From an uncultured Actinomycetes bacterium (GTDB lineage: Bacteria; Actinomycetota; Acidimicrobiia; Acidimicrobiales; RAAP-2): a stretch of 64,000 nt of DNA. The notes under the pieces were generated by a model. It searched no databases. It had not been told where the DNA came from and saw only the letters and a program-made list of their open reading frames with translations. The position numbers were made by a program, and so were the translations under genes. Below, in pieces: positions 8,276-17,269 of the stretch (positions are counted from its first letter, which is position 1; each line of letters opens with the position of its first letter). The DNA lies in contig CAIJYV010000021.1 of the NCBI GenBank assembly GCA_903825035.1, positions 80,367-144,366 of the forward strand. Direction: 5' to 3'.

Positions 8276-9523
8276 TCAAGAACGCTCGAGGCGAACTAAT
8301 TCGACATTGGGATCTGTGCGCGAGTCAAACCGCCAGAGTGAAGGGAGAGCCAAGGCCACCCCGCCAATTGCCCCGCTGCACGCTAAACCTCCAACGGTGA
8401 GCGAGAAGCGCAGCGAGGTCCAGGCGGCCATCGCGCCCGCGCGAAATTGTCCTGCGGTTGGCCCCACGGCGTAGGAGATCATTTCAATTCCGGCCATTCT
8501 TCCGCGCACGGACGGAGGGATTGACTCGTTCCACATCGTCATCCTGAAGATTCCACTAATGGAGTCCGCAACGCCAGCAATAAAGAGCCCAAGGAGAACG
8601 AGGACGAGAGAGTTGGAATAGCCGAAGAGGGCAATCCCGAGGCCCCAGGTAGCCGCAGCCACCACGATCCATCGTCCGTAATGGTGAACCCGTTTAGTCC
8701 AGCTGGATGTCATGGTGCCAAGCACCGCTCCCACTGGAATCGCACAGTAGAGCAAGGACAGTGTGAAGCGATAGTGGAAGCGCTCGGCGACGAAGGGCAA
8801 CATCACAATCGGAAAGGCCAAGAACATAGCCAGCAGGTCAACAACGTAGGTGCCCACGATGTCGGGTCGACTCTTCGCGTAGGAAATCCCCGCCGAAACG
8901 GCCTCACGTTGAGATTCATCATTGCTTTTTTCGACCGGTGTCTTGTCGAGTGAACGAAGCAAGAAGAGCGACAGAGTGAATGTCGTCAAGTTCGCGGCGT
9001 AGACACTCCACGGCCCTAAGGTCACGGCGGCCAACCCGCCAACGGCGGGACCCGCAATTGACGGAATCATGTATCGCAAATTCGCCAGTTGCGAAGCAGC
9101 CTTCTGGTGTTCGTGGCGAACCAGTTTTTGATTCATCGCCTCGATACTGGGCCGTTGCAAACTGAAGATGCTCACCGTCAAGAACTCATTAACGAATAGC
9201 TCCCAGGCTTGTGGGTGCGGGAGCACCGCGTTCAGCAGTAGCGCCGCCGTGGTCGCCATGGCCGCGAGTTCAGTGGTAATCACAATGCGTCGGCGATTCA
9301 ATCGGTCCGCTATTACTCCGCCGTAGAGACCAAACACGATGAGTGGAACGACGCCCACCAATCCCAACGCTCCGACTTGAATTGGCGAGTGGGTTAGTTG
9401 CTTGAGTTGGTAGGGAATGGTGACATAGCTCGCTTGCGAACCCATGGCGCTGACAAAACCGGCCAGATACAAGCGACGGTACTGTTTGGACTCTCGAAGG
9501 GGGGTGAGGTCAACTCCGAGCAT
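8276..9523 (-). CDS. MFS transporter, enterobactin-exporter-like family
   Basis: A 415-residue major facilitator with about 12 hydrophobic segments. It resembles the EntS-like MFS_3 group: RRLYLAGFVSAMGSQASYVTIPYQL at the N-terminus and the loop-2/3 motif GVIADRLNRRRIVI. The substrate is unknown; relatives export siderophores or drugs, or act in general efflux. The ATG at 9523 shares its A with the TAA of the upstream acetyltransferase gene (TAATG), so the two are co-translated. An open frame extends 8 codons further but has no family support. Confidence 0.85.
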   Translation of the reverse strand: MLGVDLTPLRESKQYRRLYLAGFVSAMGSQASYVTIPYQLKQLTHSPIQVGALGLVGVVPLIVFGLYGGVIADRLNRRRIVITTELAAMATTAALLLNAVLPHPQAWELFVNEFLTVSIFSLQRPSIEAMNQKLVRHEHQKAASQLANLRYMIPSIAGPAVGGLAAVTLGPWSVYAANLTTFTLSLFLLRSLDKTPVEKSNDESQREAVSAGISYAKSRPDIVGTYVVDLLAMFLAFPIVMLPFVAERFHYRFTLSLLYCAIPVGAVLGTMTSSWTKRVHHYGRWIVVAAATWGLGIALFGYSNSLVLVLLGLFIAGVADSISGIFRMTMWNESIPPSVRGRMAGIEMISYAVGPTAGQFRAGAMAAWTSLRFSLTVGGLACSGAIGGVALALPSLWRFDSRTDPNVELVRLERS

Positions 9524-10164
9524 TATTCTTTTCCAACCTTCTGCCAAGTCCCCGTTCCAGTACGGGCTTTAACTATTCGAGCCGGTACGCCAGCCAAGAC
9601 GACGTGACTGGGGAATTCGCCGCGCACTACCGCTCCCGCTGCCACCACCGTGTTTTCTCCAATTCGCGTGCCGGGAAGGATGACGACATTGGTCGCCAAC
9701 CACGATCCCGAGCCGATCGAAACGGCAGCTTCGATACCCGGTTGCGCGGCAATGGGTGTGTTCGGGTTTTCGTACGTGTGATTTTGATCGGTGATGTACA
9801 CATTTGGACCAATGAGGACATCCTCGCCAATTTCAATGTCCCAGTGCCCAACGATGTGAGTACCTCGCCCAACCACTGTTCGTGAACCAATTTTTACTGC
9901 CGGCGATTCAATCATCTCTTGGCCCACGGTTATGCCCGCCGACAAACTCACGTTGGGCCCGATCAACACGCCATTACCGACACGGATATGTTCCGTGTTG
10001 TACATAATGCCCTGTGGGGCCATGATTGCTGAACCCTGCCCGAAGGAATAGAAACCGCGGGCCTCACGATCCTCGTGGCCAATAACAGCCACTTCATTGA
10101 GATACGCCCGAGAACGTCGGACCTGAGCGCCTAACCAGTGGCGAAAGCGAAGGCGCAAAGTCAT
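9523..10164 (-). CDS. Hexapeptide-repeat O-acetyltransferase
   Basis: A 213-residue left-handed beta-helix acyltransferase of the maltose/galactoside acetyltransferase type, predicted to move acetyl from acetyl-CoA to a sugar-like acceptor. Hexapeptide turns run through the middle, for example VGNGVLIGPNVSLSAG, IGEDVLIGPNVYITD and IGENTVVAAGAVVRG. The conserved active-site His is probably in ITDQNHTYEN. The ATG at 10164 lies 6 nt after a TACTGT -10 box. It overlaps the MFS gene by one base. The acceptor is unknown. Confidence 0.85.
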   Translation of the reverse strand: MTLRLRFRHWLGAQVRRSRAYLNEVAVIGHEDREARGFYSFGQGSAIMAPQGIMYNTEHIRVGNGVLIGPNVSLSAGITVGQEMIESPAVKIGSRTVVGRGTHIVGHWDIEIGEDVLIGPNVYITDQNHTYENPNTPIAAQPGIEAAVSIGSGSWLATNVVILPGTRIGENTVVAAGAVVRGEFPSHVVLAGVPARIVKARTGTGTWQKVGKE

Positions 10165-10170
10165 CCCTAC

Positions 10171-10176
10171 ACAGTA
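10171..10176 (-). promoter_or_regulatory. -10 element of leaderless acetyltransferase promoter
   Basis: TACTGT on the minus strand, 6 nt before the ATG at 10164 and just downstream of the recA terminator. Confidence 0.55.
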
Positions 10177-10187
10177 GGTACAAAACA

Positions 10188-10220
10188 ACAAAGGCCCGGC
10201 GCATTGCGCCGGGCCTTTGT
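10188..10220 (-). terminator. Terminator after recA
   Basis: A perfect 15-bp inverted repeat (arms 10188-10202 and 10206-10220) with a 3-nt loop, rich in GGCCCGGCGC. On the minus strand it is followed by a T-rich run. It lies just after the recA stop at 10234 and before the next gene on the same strand. Confidence 0.85.
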
Positions 10221-10233
10221 GTTGGCGAACTGA

Positions 10234-11295
10234 CTATTCGGCGCTAATTGGGGCGTCGATGTCCAGTTCTGCTTCCACGGTGGTGCCAACTACATCAGGC
10301 GAGAGCTCCTTGGCCATGTGCTCGCGCACGCGCCCATCAATCTCGGCCATCATCGAAGGATTCTCGCGCAGGGTGTTCTTGGCGTTTTCACGGCCCTGGC
10401 CCATCTGCTCACCCTCGTAGGTGAACCAAGCGCCAGCCTTCTTCACAAAGCCCATCTCAACTGCGACGTCGAGGACGGATCCTTCGCGGCTGATTCCTTC
10501 GCCGTACATGATGTCAAACTCCGCTTGCTTGAACGGAGCGGCGACCTTGTTCTTCACGACCTTCACACGCGTGCGGTTTCCCACGACGTCGGTGCCATCT
10601 TTGATTGACTCGATGCGACGAATATCCAGACGAACCGAGGAGTAGAACTTCAGTGCGCGTCCACCAGGGGTTACCTCTGGCGAGCCGTACATCACACCAA
10701 TCTTTTCGCGCAACTGGTTGATGAAGAGTGCCACGGTGTTCGAACGTGAGAGTCCACCGGTCAACTTGCGAAGTGCTTGGCTCATCAAACGCGCCTGGAG
10801 ACCAACGTGCGAGTCACCCATGTCGCCTTCGATTTCGGCGCGAGGAGTCAGGGCCGCGACTGAGTCGATGACGAGTACGTCAAGGGCTCCGGAGCGAATA
10901 AGCATGTCGGCAATTTCCAACGCCTGCTCACCAGTATCGGGTTGGGAGATCAAGAGGTCGTCCACGTTCACGCCAATAGCGCGGGCGTAGACGGGGTCCA
11001 TCGCGTGTTCGGCGTCGATGTAGGCGCACACGCCACCATTGCGCTGGGCTTCGGCGACAACGTGCATAGCCAGGGTTGACTTACCAGAAGACTCGGGACC
11101 ATAGAGCTCGACGATTCGACCCTTGGGTAGTCCACCGATTCCCAGTGCCATGTCGAGAGCGAGCGCTCCGGTGGGGATGGCCTCGATGTTGAAGTTCAGG
11201 TTCTCACCCATGCGCATGATCGAGCCCTTGCCGAACTGCTTTTCAATCTGGCCGAGGGCCGTTTCGAGGGCTTTTGCCTTGTCCTCTGTTGCCAT
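10234..11295 (-). CDS. recA: Recombinase RecA
   Basis: Homologous recombination and SOS co-protease. The 353-residue protein has Walker A GPESSGKS (66-73), the Walker B segment LDVLVIDSV, the L2/ATP-cap region [13 protein letters not shown] and the acidic C-terminus ending DIDAPISAE. The ATG at 11295 has an AAGGAG at 11302-11307. A 5' leader of about 80 nt separates it from the SOS box. It ends the rimO-pgsA-cinA-recA string. recX, which often follows recA in actinobacteria, is absent; an acetyltransferase gene comes next after a terminator. Confidence 0.98.
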   Translation of the reverse strand: MATEDKAKALETALGQIEKQFGKGSIMRMGENLNFNIEAIPTGALALDMALGIGGLPKGRIVELYGPESSGKSTLAMHVVAEAQRNGGVCAYIDAEHAMDPVYARAIGVNVDDLLISQPDTGEQALEIADMLIRSGALDVLVIDSVAALTPRAEIEGDMGDSHVGLQARLMSQALRKLTGGLSRSNTVALFINQLREKIGVMYGSPEVTPGGRALKFYSSVRLDIRRIESIKDGTDVVGNRTRVKVVKNKVAAPFKQAEFDIMYGEGISREGSVLDVAVEMGFVKKAGAWFTYEGEQMGQGRENAKNTLRENPSMMAEIDGRVREHMAKELSPDVVGTTVEAELDIDAPISAE

Positions 11296-11376
11296 GTTTT
11301 TCTCCTTGTTCTGTATGACGGGACAAGTTAGATGCCCCTTGTCACATCGGTCGTGCTCCGCTGGAAATAAAGGTAC

Positions 11377-11394
11377 TACGAACAAGTGTTCGTA
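11377..11394. promoter_or_regulatory. LexA (SOS) box of recA
   Basis: The palindrome TACGAACAAGTGTTCGTA has arms TACGAAC/GTTCGTA and fits the actinobacterial CGAAC-N4-GTTCG LexA site. It sits about 80 bp upstream of the recA start, overlapping its likely promoter, so DNA damage should induce recA. Confidence 0.88.
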
Positions 11395-11436
11395 TGGTGG
11401 ATTTCTTTGGAAATATTTCCCTGAAATTATGGGGTT

Positions 11437-12690
11437 TCAGCCACCAAAGTGTTGCCGCAGGGCGTTGAGCGCGCCAATTGCCGCGTAATTGCGCACTCGT
11501 TGACGGTCACCGGGAACTCGTAATTGCACGTGGGTGAGTGAAACTCCAATGGCGATGCCAACGAAAACGGTTCCCACGGGCTGGCCATCTTGTTCTTCTG
11601 GTCCGGCCACCCCCGTGATGGAAATTGCGATGTCACTCTTGAGCAACTCGCGAACGCCCTTAGCCATGGCTTCGGCGGCATCGCCGCTCACGACCGGACC
11701 GACTGGCACATTGAGAACGTCGAATTTCACTTCGCTCGCGTAACTCACCACTCCACCGCGGAACCAGTTCGAAGCCCCCGAAACGTTCACCAGTCGCGAG
11801 GCGATGAGTCCGCCGGTCAACGATTCGGCGACGGCGAGGGTTTCTCCTCGCTCAATCAACAGTTTGGCAATCGCGTATTCCATTGTTTCGTCGTCGACAC
11901 CAAAGAAAACGTCCCCGCAGGTTGACTCAACGATCTCTCGAACGCGACTCTCCTCTTCGGCGATCAAAGCAGCGGCGTTGGCCTCATCGGTCCCACGAGC
12001 CGTGATGCGAATTTTGATTCCCTCAATACCCGAGGCTAGAAAAGCGAGGGTGATGCGGGGATTGTTCTCGAGATCAACGAAGCGTTCGGCGAGCACTTCA
12101 GCGAGTCTCGATTCGGCGGCCCCCCAGGTGCGAAGCACGCGAGACTTGATAACGGCCCGTTCGCCATTCGCCTGAGCCTTGGCGAGCAGGTCGGGCAAGA
12201 TGGCGCGCTCGAACATCTCTTGCATCTCGTAGGGAACGCCGGGCACGGCGTAAAAGGTGTGTTGGCCCACGGGACAAATCAAACCTGGGGCGGTGCCCCG
12301 ATTCTGGGGAATCACCGCAGCGCCAACGGGCACTTGGGCCTGCAGCAGATTGTTCTCGGGCATTTCGCGTCCCCGGCCAGTAAACATCTCTCGAATAACG
12401 CTCACCAGTTCAGGTTGTTCAACCAGCTCAACGCCCATCAAGTCGGCCAGGGCAGCACGGGTGATGTCATCTTGCGTTGGCCCCAGTCCACCACAGGTAA
12501 TAATCGCGTCACTGCGCGACATCGCCACCCTTAACGCAGCGATGATCCGCTCGTGGTTGTCCCCCACGTGCTGGTGAAAGTGCGAGGCAATGCCGTTAGC
12601 GGCGAGCTGTTCGCCTAACCACTGAGCGTTGGTATCGGCGATTTGGCCCAGCAAGAGCTCGGTGCCGATGGCGACAATTTCAACTCTCAC
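11437..12690 (-). CDS. cinA: CinA family protein (nicotinamide nucleotide amidase-like)
   Basis: A 417-residue two-domain CinA. An N-terminal MoaB/MogA-like domain (MRVEIVAIGTELLLGQIADTN, then TCGGLGPTQDD) is followed by a C-terminal amidohydrolase domain (VAESLTGGLIASRLVN, then GVAGPEEQDGQPVGTV). The family removes damaged or by-product pyridine nucleotides by NMN deamidation or ADP-ribose pyrophosphatase activity. The GTG start at 12690 overlaps the pgsA 3' end by 11 nt. It precedes recA, as in many actinobacteria. Confidence 0.93.
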   Translation of the reverse strand: MRVEIVAIGTELLLGQIADTNAQWLGEQLAANGIASHFHQHVGDNHERIIAALRVAMSRSDAIITCGGLGPTQDDITRAALADLMGVELVEQPELVSVIREMFTGRGREMPENNLLQAQVPVGAAVIPQNRGTAPGLICPVGQHTFYAVPGVPYEMQEMFERAILPDLLAKAQANGERAVIKSRVLRTWGAAESRLAEVLAERFVDLENNPRITLAFLASGIEGIKIRITARGTDEANAAALIAEEESRVREIVESTCGDVFFGVDDETMEYAIAKLLIERGETLAVAESLTGGLIASRLVNVSGASNWFRGGVVSYASEVKFDVLNVPVGPVVSGDAAEAMAKGVRELLKSDIAISITGVAGPEEQDGQPVGTVFVGIAIGVSLTHVQLRVPGDRQRVRNYAAIGALNALRQHFGG

Positions 12691-13243
12691 GAGCGAAAAT
12701 CTTCTTCCCCGCTTCGTAGTACTGCCAACCGGTGTAGAGGGTGAAGCCCGCCGCTACCCAAATTGTGATGTACGCGACAATGAGGTGGTGGCCAAAGAAG
12801 GGCAGGACGCAAAAAGCAATCGCCCAGTCTTGGATGAAGGTCTTCCACTTCGCAATCTTGCTCGCGGGGATTGAAACGCCTCGACGCGCTGCGCGCGAAC
12901 GGTGAATGCTCATCCAGATCTCACGCAGGGTGATGATTATCGAAGGGATAATGAATCCAGACACGTGGACGTAGATCAATGCGTAGAGTCCGCCGAGAAC
13001 GAGAATCTTGTCCGCCAGTGGGTCGAGGTAGGCGCCCGCAGTTGTCGTGCCGTGCCGCCGAGCGATGATTCCGTCGAAGTAGTCCGAAGCGGCCGCCAAG
13101 AAACCCACCACGCAGGTCAACCAATACACCCGGTGGTGAATGATCATAAAAATAAAGAGGGGTGAGACCAATAGGCGAAAAGCGGTCAGCAGATTCGCGG
13201 GCGTCGCCAGCGCGGTTGGTCCGTAGGTGCGTTCGGTGCTCAT
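12680..13243 (-). CDS. pgsA: CDP-diacylglycerol--glycerol-3-phosphate 3-phosphatidyltransferase
   Basis: A 187-residue membrane enzyme making phosphatidylglycerol phosphate from CDP-diacylglycerol. The CDP-alcohol phosphotransferase motif D-G-x2-A-R-x8-G-x3-D-x3-D is present as DGIIARRHGTTTAGAYLDPLADK, at about 59-81. Several hydrophobic helices surround it. Its ATG overlaps the rimO stop by 4 nt (ATGA). Related family members using inositol phosphate exist, but the rimO-pgsA-cinA context fits PgsA. Confidence 0.9.
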   Translation of the reverse strand: MSTERTYGPTALATPANLLTAFRLLVSPLFIFMIIHHRVYWLTCVVGFLAAASDYFDGIIARRHGTTTAGAYLDPLADKILVLGGLYALIYVHVSGFIIPSIIITLREIWMSIHRSRAARRGVSIPASKIAKWKTFIQDWAIAFCVLPFFGHHLIVAYITIWVAAGFTLYTGWQYYEAGKKIFARES

Positions 13244-14541
13244 GCCAGTACTGCCTCCAAATCGGTGCCGTGGCTGGCGGTAATCAGACCCTCAACCACA
13301 CTTCCCACGTTAAGGGAACTATCCACCATAACGATGCCATCAATTTCGGGGCATTCACCGGTAGAACGAGCCACTCCGGGAGAATCAACCAGCAATTGCA
13401 AAGTCGATCCCACGAGCGCGTCACGCTTGCGGGCGGTGATCCGGTCTTGAATTTCACTCACCTCACGCAAACGCTCGAGGGCGAGTTCGTGGGGGATCTG
13501 GTCGGCTAGATCGTGCGCGTGCGTACCCTCTTCGGCACTGTAGGTAAAGAAGCCGGCCCAGTCCAGTTCGGCCGCTTCGAGGAAGGAAATGAGGTTTCGC
13601 TGGTCCTCTTCGGTCTCGCCGGGGTACCCCAAGATGAATGAGGAGCGGAAGGTGGCCTTGGGTTCGCGAGCTCGAATCGCTTCGATGCGCTCTAAGAAAC
13701 GCTCTCCGTCGCCCCAGCGGCGCATCGCGCGCAGTAACGGTCGCGAGGAGTGCTGCAAGGAGAGGTCGAAGTAGGGCACGCCCGTTTCGAGGATGGTATC
13801 GATGAGCCCACTCGTCAGACCCGAAGGGTACAGGTACAACAAGCGAACACGCTCGGCCATTGAGCTGAGTTCTTTGGTGAGTTCAATCAATGGTTGGGTG
13901 CCGCCTTCATCAAGGACCTCAACCGCTTCGCCCAATTTGCCACGACGTCGGTCGTGTCCCCAGCTCGCCAAGTCTTGCGCGATCAATACCAATTCCTTTA
14001 CGCCACCATCAATCAGTGAGCGAGCCTCCGAGATGATTTCTTCGCGTGAACGCGAGCGTTGGTCACCACGGAAGGTGGGGATGGCACAGAACCCGCAACG
14101 ACGGTCACACCCTTCGGCAATCTTGATGTAGGCCCAGGGAACTGATACTGCGGGACGAGGCAGGTTGAGTAGGTCAAAATCCGAGGTGGGCTTGCTACCC
14201 AGGGTGACCTTGGTCCCACTGGGTGCGGTTAAGGATTCGTTAAAACCGGCCACGAGGTCTACTTCGGGAAGAGCCTCTTGCAATTCGTGTCCGTACCGTT
14301 CGGCCATGCAACCAGTCACAACGAGTCGCGCGTTCTTGGTCTTTCGCTCGGCGAGCTCTAACACGGTCTCGATTGACTCTGCTCGGGCCTCTTCGATGAA
14401 GGCGCACGTATTAGCCACCACCAAGTCCGCCTCTTCAGCGGTGTCGGCGGCAGAGTACCCCTGGGTTACGAGTAGACCAGCGAGTTTTTCTGAGTCGACG
14501 TGGTTCTTCGGGCAACCCATTGTTTCAATCCAGTAGCGCAC
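13240..14541 (-). CDS. rimO: Ribosomal protein S12 methylthiotransferase RimO
   Basis: A radical-SAM methylthiotransferase modifying an Asp of ribosomal protein S12. The 433-residue protein has the N-terminal UPF0004 Cys residues (METMGCPKN-like start, VVANTCAF, VVTGCMAE), the radical SAM CxxxCxxC in GCDRRCGFC, and a C-terminal TRAM domain. I prefer the GTG at 14541 because AGGAG lies 4 nt before it; an in-frame GTG at 14553 is the alternative. Only about 18 nt separate the start from a strong hairpin after tRNA-Ser. Confidence 0.93.
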   Translation of the reverse strand: MRYWIETMGCPKNHVDSEKLAGLLVTQGYSAADTAEEADLVVANTCAFIEEARAESIETVLELAERKTKNARLVVTGCMAERYGHELQEALPEVDLVAGFNESLTAPSGTKVTLGSKPTSDFDLLNLPRPAVSVPWAYIKIAEGCDRRCGFCAIPTFRGDQRSRSREEIISEARSLIDGGVKELVLIAQDLASWGHDRRRGKLGEAVEVLDEGGTQPLIELTKELSSMAERVRLLYLYPSGLTSGLIDTILETGVPYFDLSLQHSSRPLLRAMRRWGDGERFLERIEAIRAREPKATFRSSFILGYPGETEEDQRNLISFLEAAELDWAGFFTYSAEEGTHAHDLADQIPHELALERLREVSEIQDRITARKRDALVGSTLQLLVDSPGVARSTGECPEIDGIVMVDSSLNVGSVVEGLITASHGTDLEAVLA

Positions 14542-14558
14542 GACTCTCCTCACGTGAC

Positions 14559-14585
14559 AACACCGAGCGCTGGGCGCTCGGTGTT
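14559..14585 (-). terminator. Hairpin between tRNA-Ser(GCU) and rimO
   Basis: A perfect 12-bp stem (14559-14570 with 14574-14585, loop TGG), containing ACCGAGCGC. It directly follows the tRNA 3' CCA on the minus strand and probably terminates or processes the tRNA transcript. There is no clear U-tract after it. Confidence 0.65.
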
Positions 14586-14587
14586 GA

Positions 14588-14681
14588 TGGCGGAGAGGGA
14601 GGGATTTGAACCCTCGGGCCCGATTTCTCAGGCCGCATTCTTAGCAGGAATGTGGTTTAAACCGTACTCACCCACCTCTCC
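14588..14681 (-). tRNA. tRNA-Ser(GCU)
   Basis: A 94-nt minus-strand tRNA including an encoded CCA. The acceptor stem is GGAGAGG with CCTCTCC. The anticodon stem CATTC/GAATG encloses loop CTGCTAA, giving anticodon GCT. It has the long class II variable arm of serine tRNAs, and the T arm is GAGGG TTCAAAT CCCTC. A TAGGAT box at 14691-14696 is a plausible -10. Confidence 0.97.
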
Positions 14682-14778
14682 AGGGTTCCCATCCTATTAG
14701 TTATTGCGAACCCACTCCAACGGTCGACCCGCCAGTTTTGGGTACTATTTTGAGCACAATCAACTCAGAAAGGCTGCC

Positions 14779-15648
14779 ATGCGCGCTCTTCGATTTACCG
14801 TTGCTGGACTCACCGCCGCCACCTTGTTAACCACCTTGAGCCTGGGGGCTACCTCCGCGGTGGCAGCGACCACGGTGGCGAGTTGCCAGAGCCAGATTGC
14901 CAGTTTGGAAAAGACCAGCGGCACCTTAACCATCGCTACCGACAACCCCGGTTACACCCCCTGGTTCGTCAACAACAAGCCCACCAACGGCAAGGGATAC
15001 GAGTCTGCCGTGGGCTACGCGATCGCCAAGACCCTGGGCGTGGCGAAGAAAAATGTCAAGTGGGTGACCGAAGCCTTCGACAACTCCTACGCGCCCGGTG
15101 CGAAGAGTTTTGACTTTGACCTCAACGAAATTTCCTACACCGCTGATCGCGCGAAGGCCGTTGACCTCTCGGTGAGTTACTACGACGTGCAGCAATCAAT
15201 CGTTGCCTTAAAGGGCAGCGCGATTGCGAAGAAGCACTCGGCCGCTCAATTGAAGACCTACAAGTACGGTGACCAGATTGGCACCACCGGACTCGCCTTC
15301 ATCAACAACCAGATCATGCCGACCACTCCCGCTCGCGTCTACTCGACGCTTGACGCAGCGGTGGCCGCTCTCCAGAGTCACCAGATTGACGCCATCGTGA
15401 TCGACACTCCGTCAGGTCAGTACATGGCCTCAGCTCAGATCGTCGACAAAAAGGGTAAGTCACTCGCCACCCAGGTTGGTCGCTTTCCGAGTACCGGTGA
15501 GCACTACAGCGCACTCTTGCAAAAGGGTTCAAAGTTGACCGCTTGCGTAAACGCCGCAATTTCCCAGTTGAACACCAACGGAACAATTGCCAAGTTGCAA
15601 AAGAAGTGGCTCAACATCTACACCTCCGTTCCTAAGATCAAGCCCTAA
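14779..15648 (+). CDS. Amino-acid ABC transporter substrate-binding protein
   Basis: A 289-residue exported SBP of family 3 (polar amino acids). It has a signal peptide (MRALRFTVAGL..., hydrophobic to about 29). The bilobed domain follows, with GTLTIATDNPGYTPWFV, then GYESAVGYAIAKTLG and DFDLNEISYTADRAKAVDLSVSYY. The ATG at 14779 follows AAAGG at 5-nt spacing. A VASC lipobox-like stretch sits at 33-36, unusually far from the hydrophobic core, so lipidation is doubtful. It heads an operon with a permease and an ATPase. A -10 box TACTAT lies at 14743. Confidence 0.9.
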   Translation: MRALRFTVAGLTAATLLTTLSLGATSAVAATTVASCQSQIASLEKTSGTLTIATDNPGYTPWFVNNKPTNGKGYESAVGYAIAKTLGVAKKNVKWVTEAFDNSYAPGAKSFDFDLNEISYTADRAKAVDLSVSYYDVQQSIVALKGSAIAKKHSAAQLKTYKYGDQIGTTGLAFINNQIMPTTPARVYSTLDAAVAALQSHQIDAIVIDTPSGQYMASAQIVDKKGKSLATQVGRFPSTGEHYSALLQKGSKLTACVNAAISQLNTNGTIAKLQKKWLNIYTSVPKIKP

Positions 15649-15650
15649 TC

Positions 15651-16538
15651 GTGTCGCATTCCGCCGACGCAGGTTCGTCGGAAACCCCAAATCTGCTCCT
15701 TCCACCTCGACGGCGGTGGATGAGTGGACGTCGGGCGATTGTTGCAAGTTCTCTCTCGAGTCTCCTAATCGTGGGGGCGATTGTGGCCATCTTGTACCTC
15801 GCGCCCGGTGGCGCAACGGTTCGTAACGCATTCTTTGATCCCCACTCGATGTGGCAGGCCCTAGTTGGTGACCCCAGCAAGGGTCTGTCCTCAGTGGGCA
15901 AGGGACTGCTCACCAACGCTTGGATGTTTGTCGTCGCCGAAGCGTTGGTGTTGGTCTGTGGGTTGTTGCTCGCGTGGGTGCGATTAAGCCACTCGCCGGT
16001 GCTCTTTCCATTCCGAGTCCTCTCGACGATGTACACCGACGTCTTTCGTGGCGTACCCATCCTGCTCGTGATCTTTGTGGTGGGTTTCGGTGTACCGGCC
16101 CTGCAACTCGGCACCATCTCAAACCAGTCACCGGCTGTGTACGGCGTGGCGGCCCTCACCATTACCTACAGCGCCTACGTCGCCGAAGTATTCCGCGCTG
16201 GTATCTACGCCGTTCCGCAAGGGCAACTCTTGGCCGCCCGTTCACTGGGCCTCGCGCACTCGACCACGATGCGGCGCGTCATCTTGCCCCAAGCGGTCCG
16301 CACCGTCATTCCACCCCTCTTGAACGACTTCATCTCCCTGCAAAAAGACACCGCACTCGTTTCGACCCTCGGCGCGATTGAAGCAACCCGCGCAGCGCAG
16401 ATCTACGCCTCGACCGAATTCAACTTCTCGAGTTACACCGTGGCCTCGCTCTTATTCTTGGCACTAACGATTCCCCTCACCCGTTTCACCGACCGCCTGA
16501 TTGCCAAGGACCGGACTAAGCGACTGGCGAACGTATGA
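15651..16538 (+). CDS. Amino-acid ABC transporter permease
   Basis: A 295-residue inner-membrane permease of the His/Glu/Gln/Arg family. It has an N-terminal cytoplasmic extension and about six hydrophobic segments. The EAA loop has the form EVFRAGIYAVPQGQLLAARSLGL followed by IILPQAVRTVIPPLLNDFI-type sequence. The GTG start at 15651 lies two bases after the binding-protein stop. Its 3' end overlaps the ATPase gene by 4 nt (ATGA). Confidence 0.92.
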   Translation: MSHSADAGSSETPNLLLPPRRRWMSGRRAIVASSLSSLLIVGAIVAILYLAPGGATVRNAFFDPHSMWQALVGDPSKGLSSVGKGLLTNAWMFVVAEALVLVCGLLLAWVRLSHSPVLFPFRVLSTMYTDVFRGVPILLVIFVVGFGVPALQLGTISNQSPAVYGVAALTITYSAYVAEVFRAGIYAVPQGQLLAARSLGLAHSTTMRRVILPQAVRTVIPPLLNDFISLQKDTALVSTLGAIEATRAAQIYASTEFNFSSYTVASLLFLALTIPLTRFTDRLIAKDRTKRLANV

Positions 16539-17269
16539 GCGAAATCGTTCTCTCACTCGCTAACGTCACGAAGAGGTTTGGCGACCATGAGGTTCTCGAG
16601 GGCGTGTCCCTCGATCTCCACTCGCACGAGGTCGTCGCGCTCATTGGGCACTCCGGCTCGGGCAAGTCGACTTTGCTGCGTTGCGCCAACCTGCTCGAGC
16701 CCGTGAGTTCGGGCGCCATCTCGCTCTTTGGTCAAAATCTGCAGGACCCCAACATTGACGAAGATGCCGTCCGTCGCCACATCGGCATGGTGTTTCAGTC
16801 CTTTAATCTCTTCCCTCACCTGAGCGTGCTCGATAACGTCATGCTCGGACCCATTCACTCGCTGAAAGAACCCAAGGAAATCGCCCGTGAACGCGCCCTC
16901 GGACTCTTAGAGCGCATCGGACTAGCTAACCGCGCCCAGGAGTTCCCCGACCGACTCTCGGGTGGGCAACAACAGCGCGTGGCCATTGTCCGCTCGTTGG
17001 CCATGCAGCCAGCGCTCTTATTACTCGATGAGGTCACCAGCGCGCTCGACCCCACTCTCGTTGGTGAGGTCCTCGACCTACTTCGCGAACTCGCAGCGCA
17101 GGGAACGACCATGTTGATCGCTACGCACGAGATGAACTTCTGTCGTGAGGTGGCGAGTCGGGTGGCCTTCTTGCACCAAGGTCGCTTGGTGGAGATTGGT
17201 TCAGCCAAAGAAATTTTTGAGAGTCCCCAGCACGTGGAGACCAAGCGTTTTTTAGAGCGCGTTAGTTAA
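16535..17269 (+). CDS. Amino-acid ABC transporter ATP-binding protein
   Basis: A 244-residue ABC ATPase of the GlnQ type that energises polar amino-acid uptake. Walker A is GHSGSGKST (about 36-44), the Q-loop is in MVFQSFNLFPHLSVLDNV, the signature is LSGGQQQRVAI, Walker B is LLLLDEVTSALD, and the H-loop His is in ATHEM. Its start overlaps the permease stop. It ends in a 4-base stop overlap (TTAA) with the convergent NUDIX gene. Confidence 0.95.
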   Translation: MSEIVLSLANVTKRFGDHEVLEGVSLDLHSHEVVALIGHSGSGKSTLLRCANLLEPVSSGAISLFGQNLQDPNIDEDAVRRHIGMVFQSFNLFPHLSVLDNVMLGPIHSLKEPKEIARERALGLLERIGLANRAQEFPDRLSGGQQQRVAIVRSLAMQPALLLLDEVTSALDPTLVGEVLDLLRELAAQGTTMLIATHEMNFCREVASRVAFLHQGRLVEIGSAKEIFESPQHVETKRFLERVS

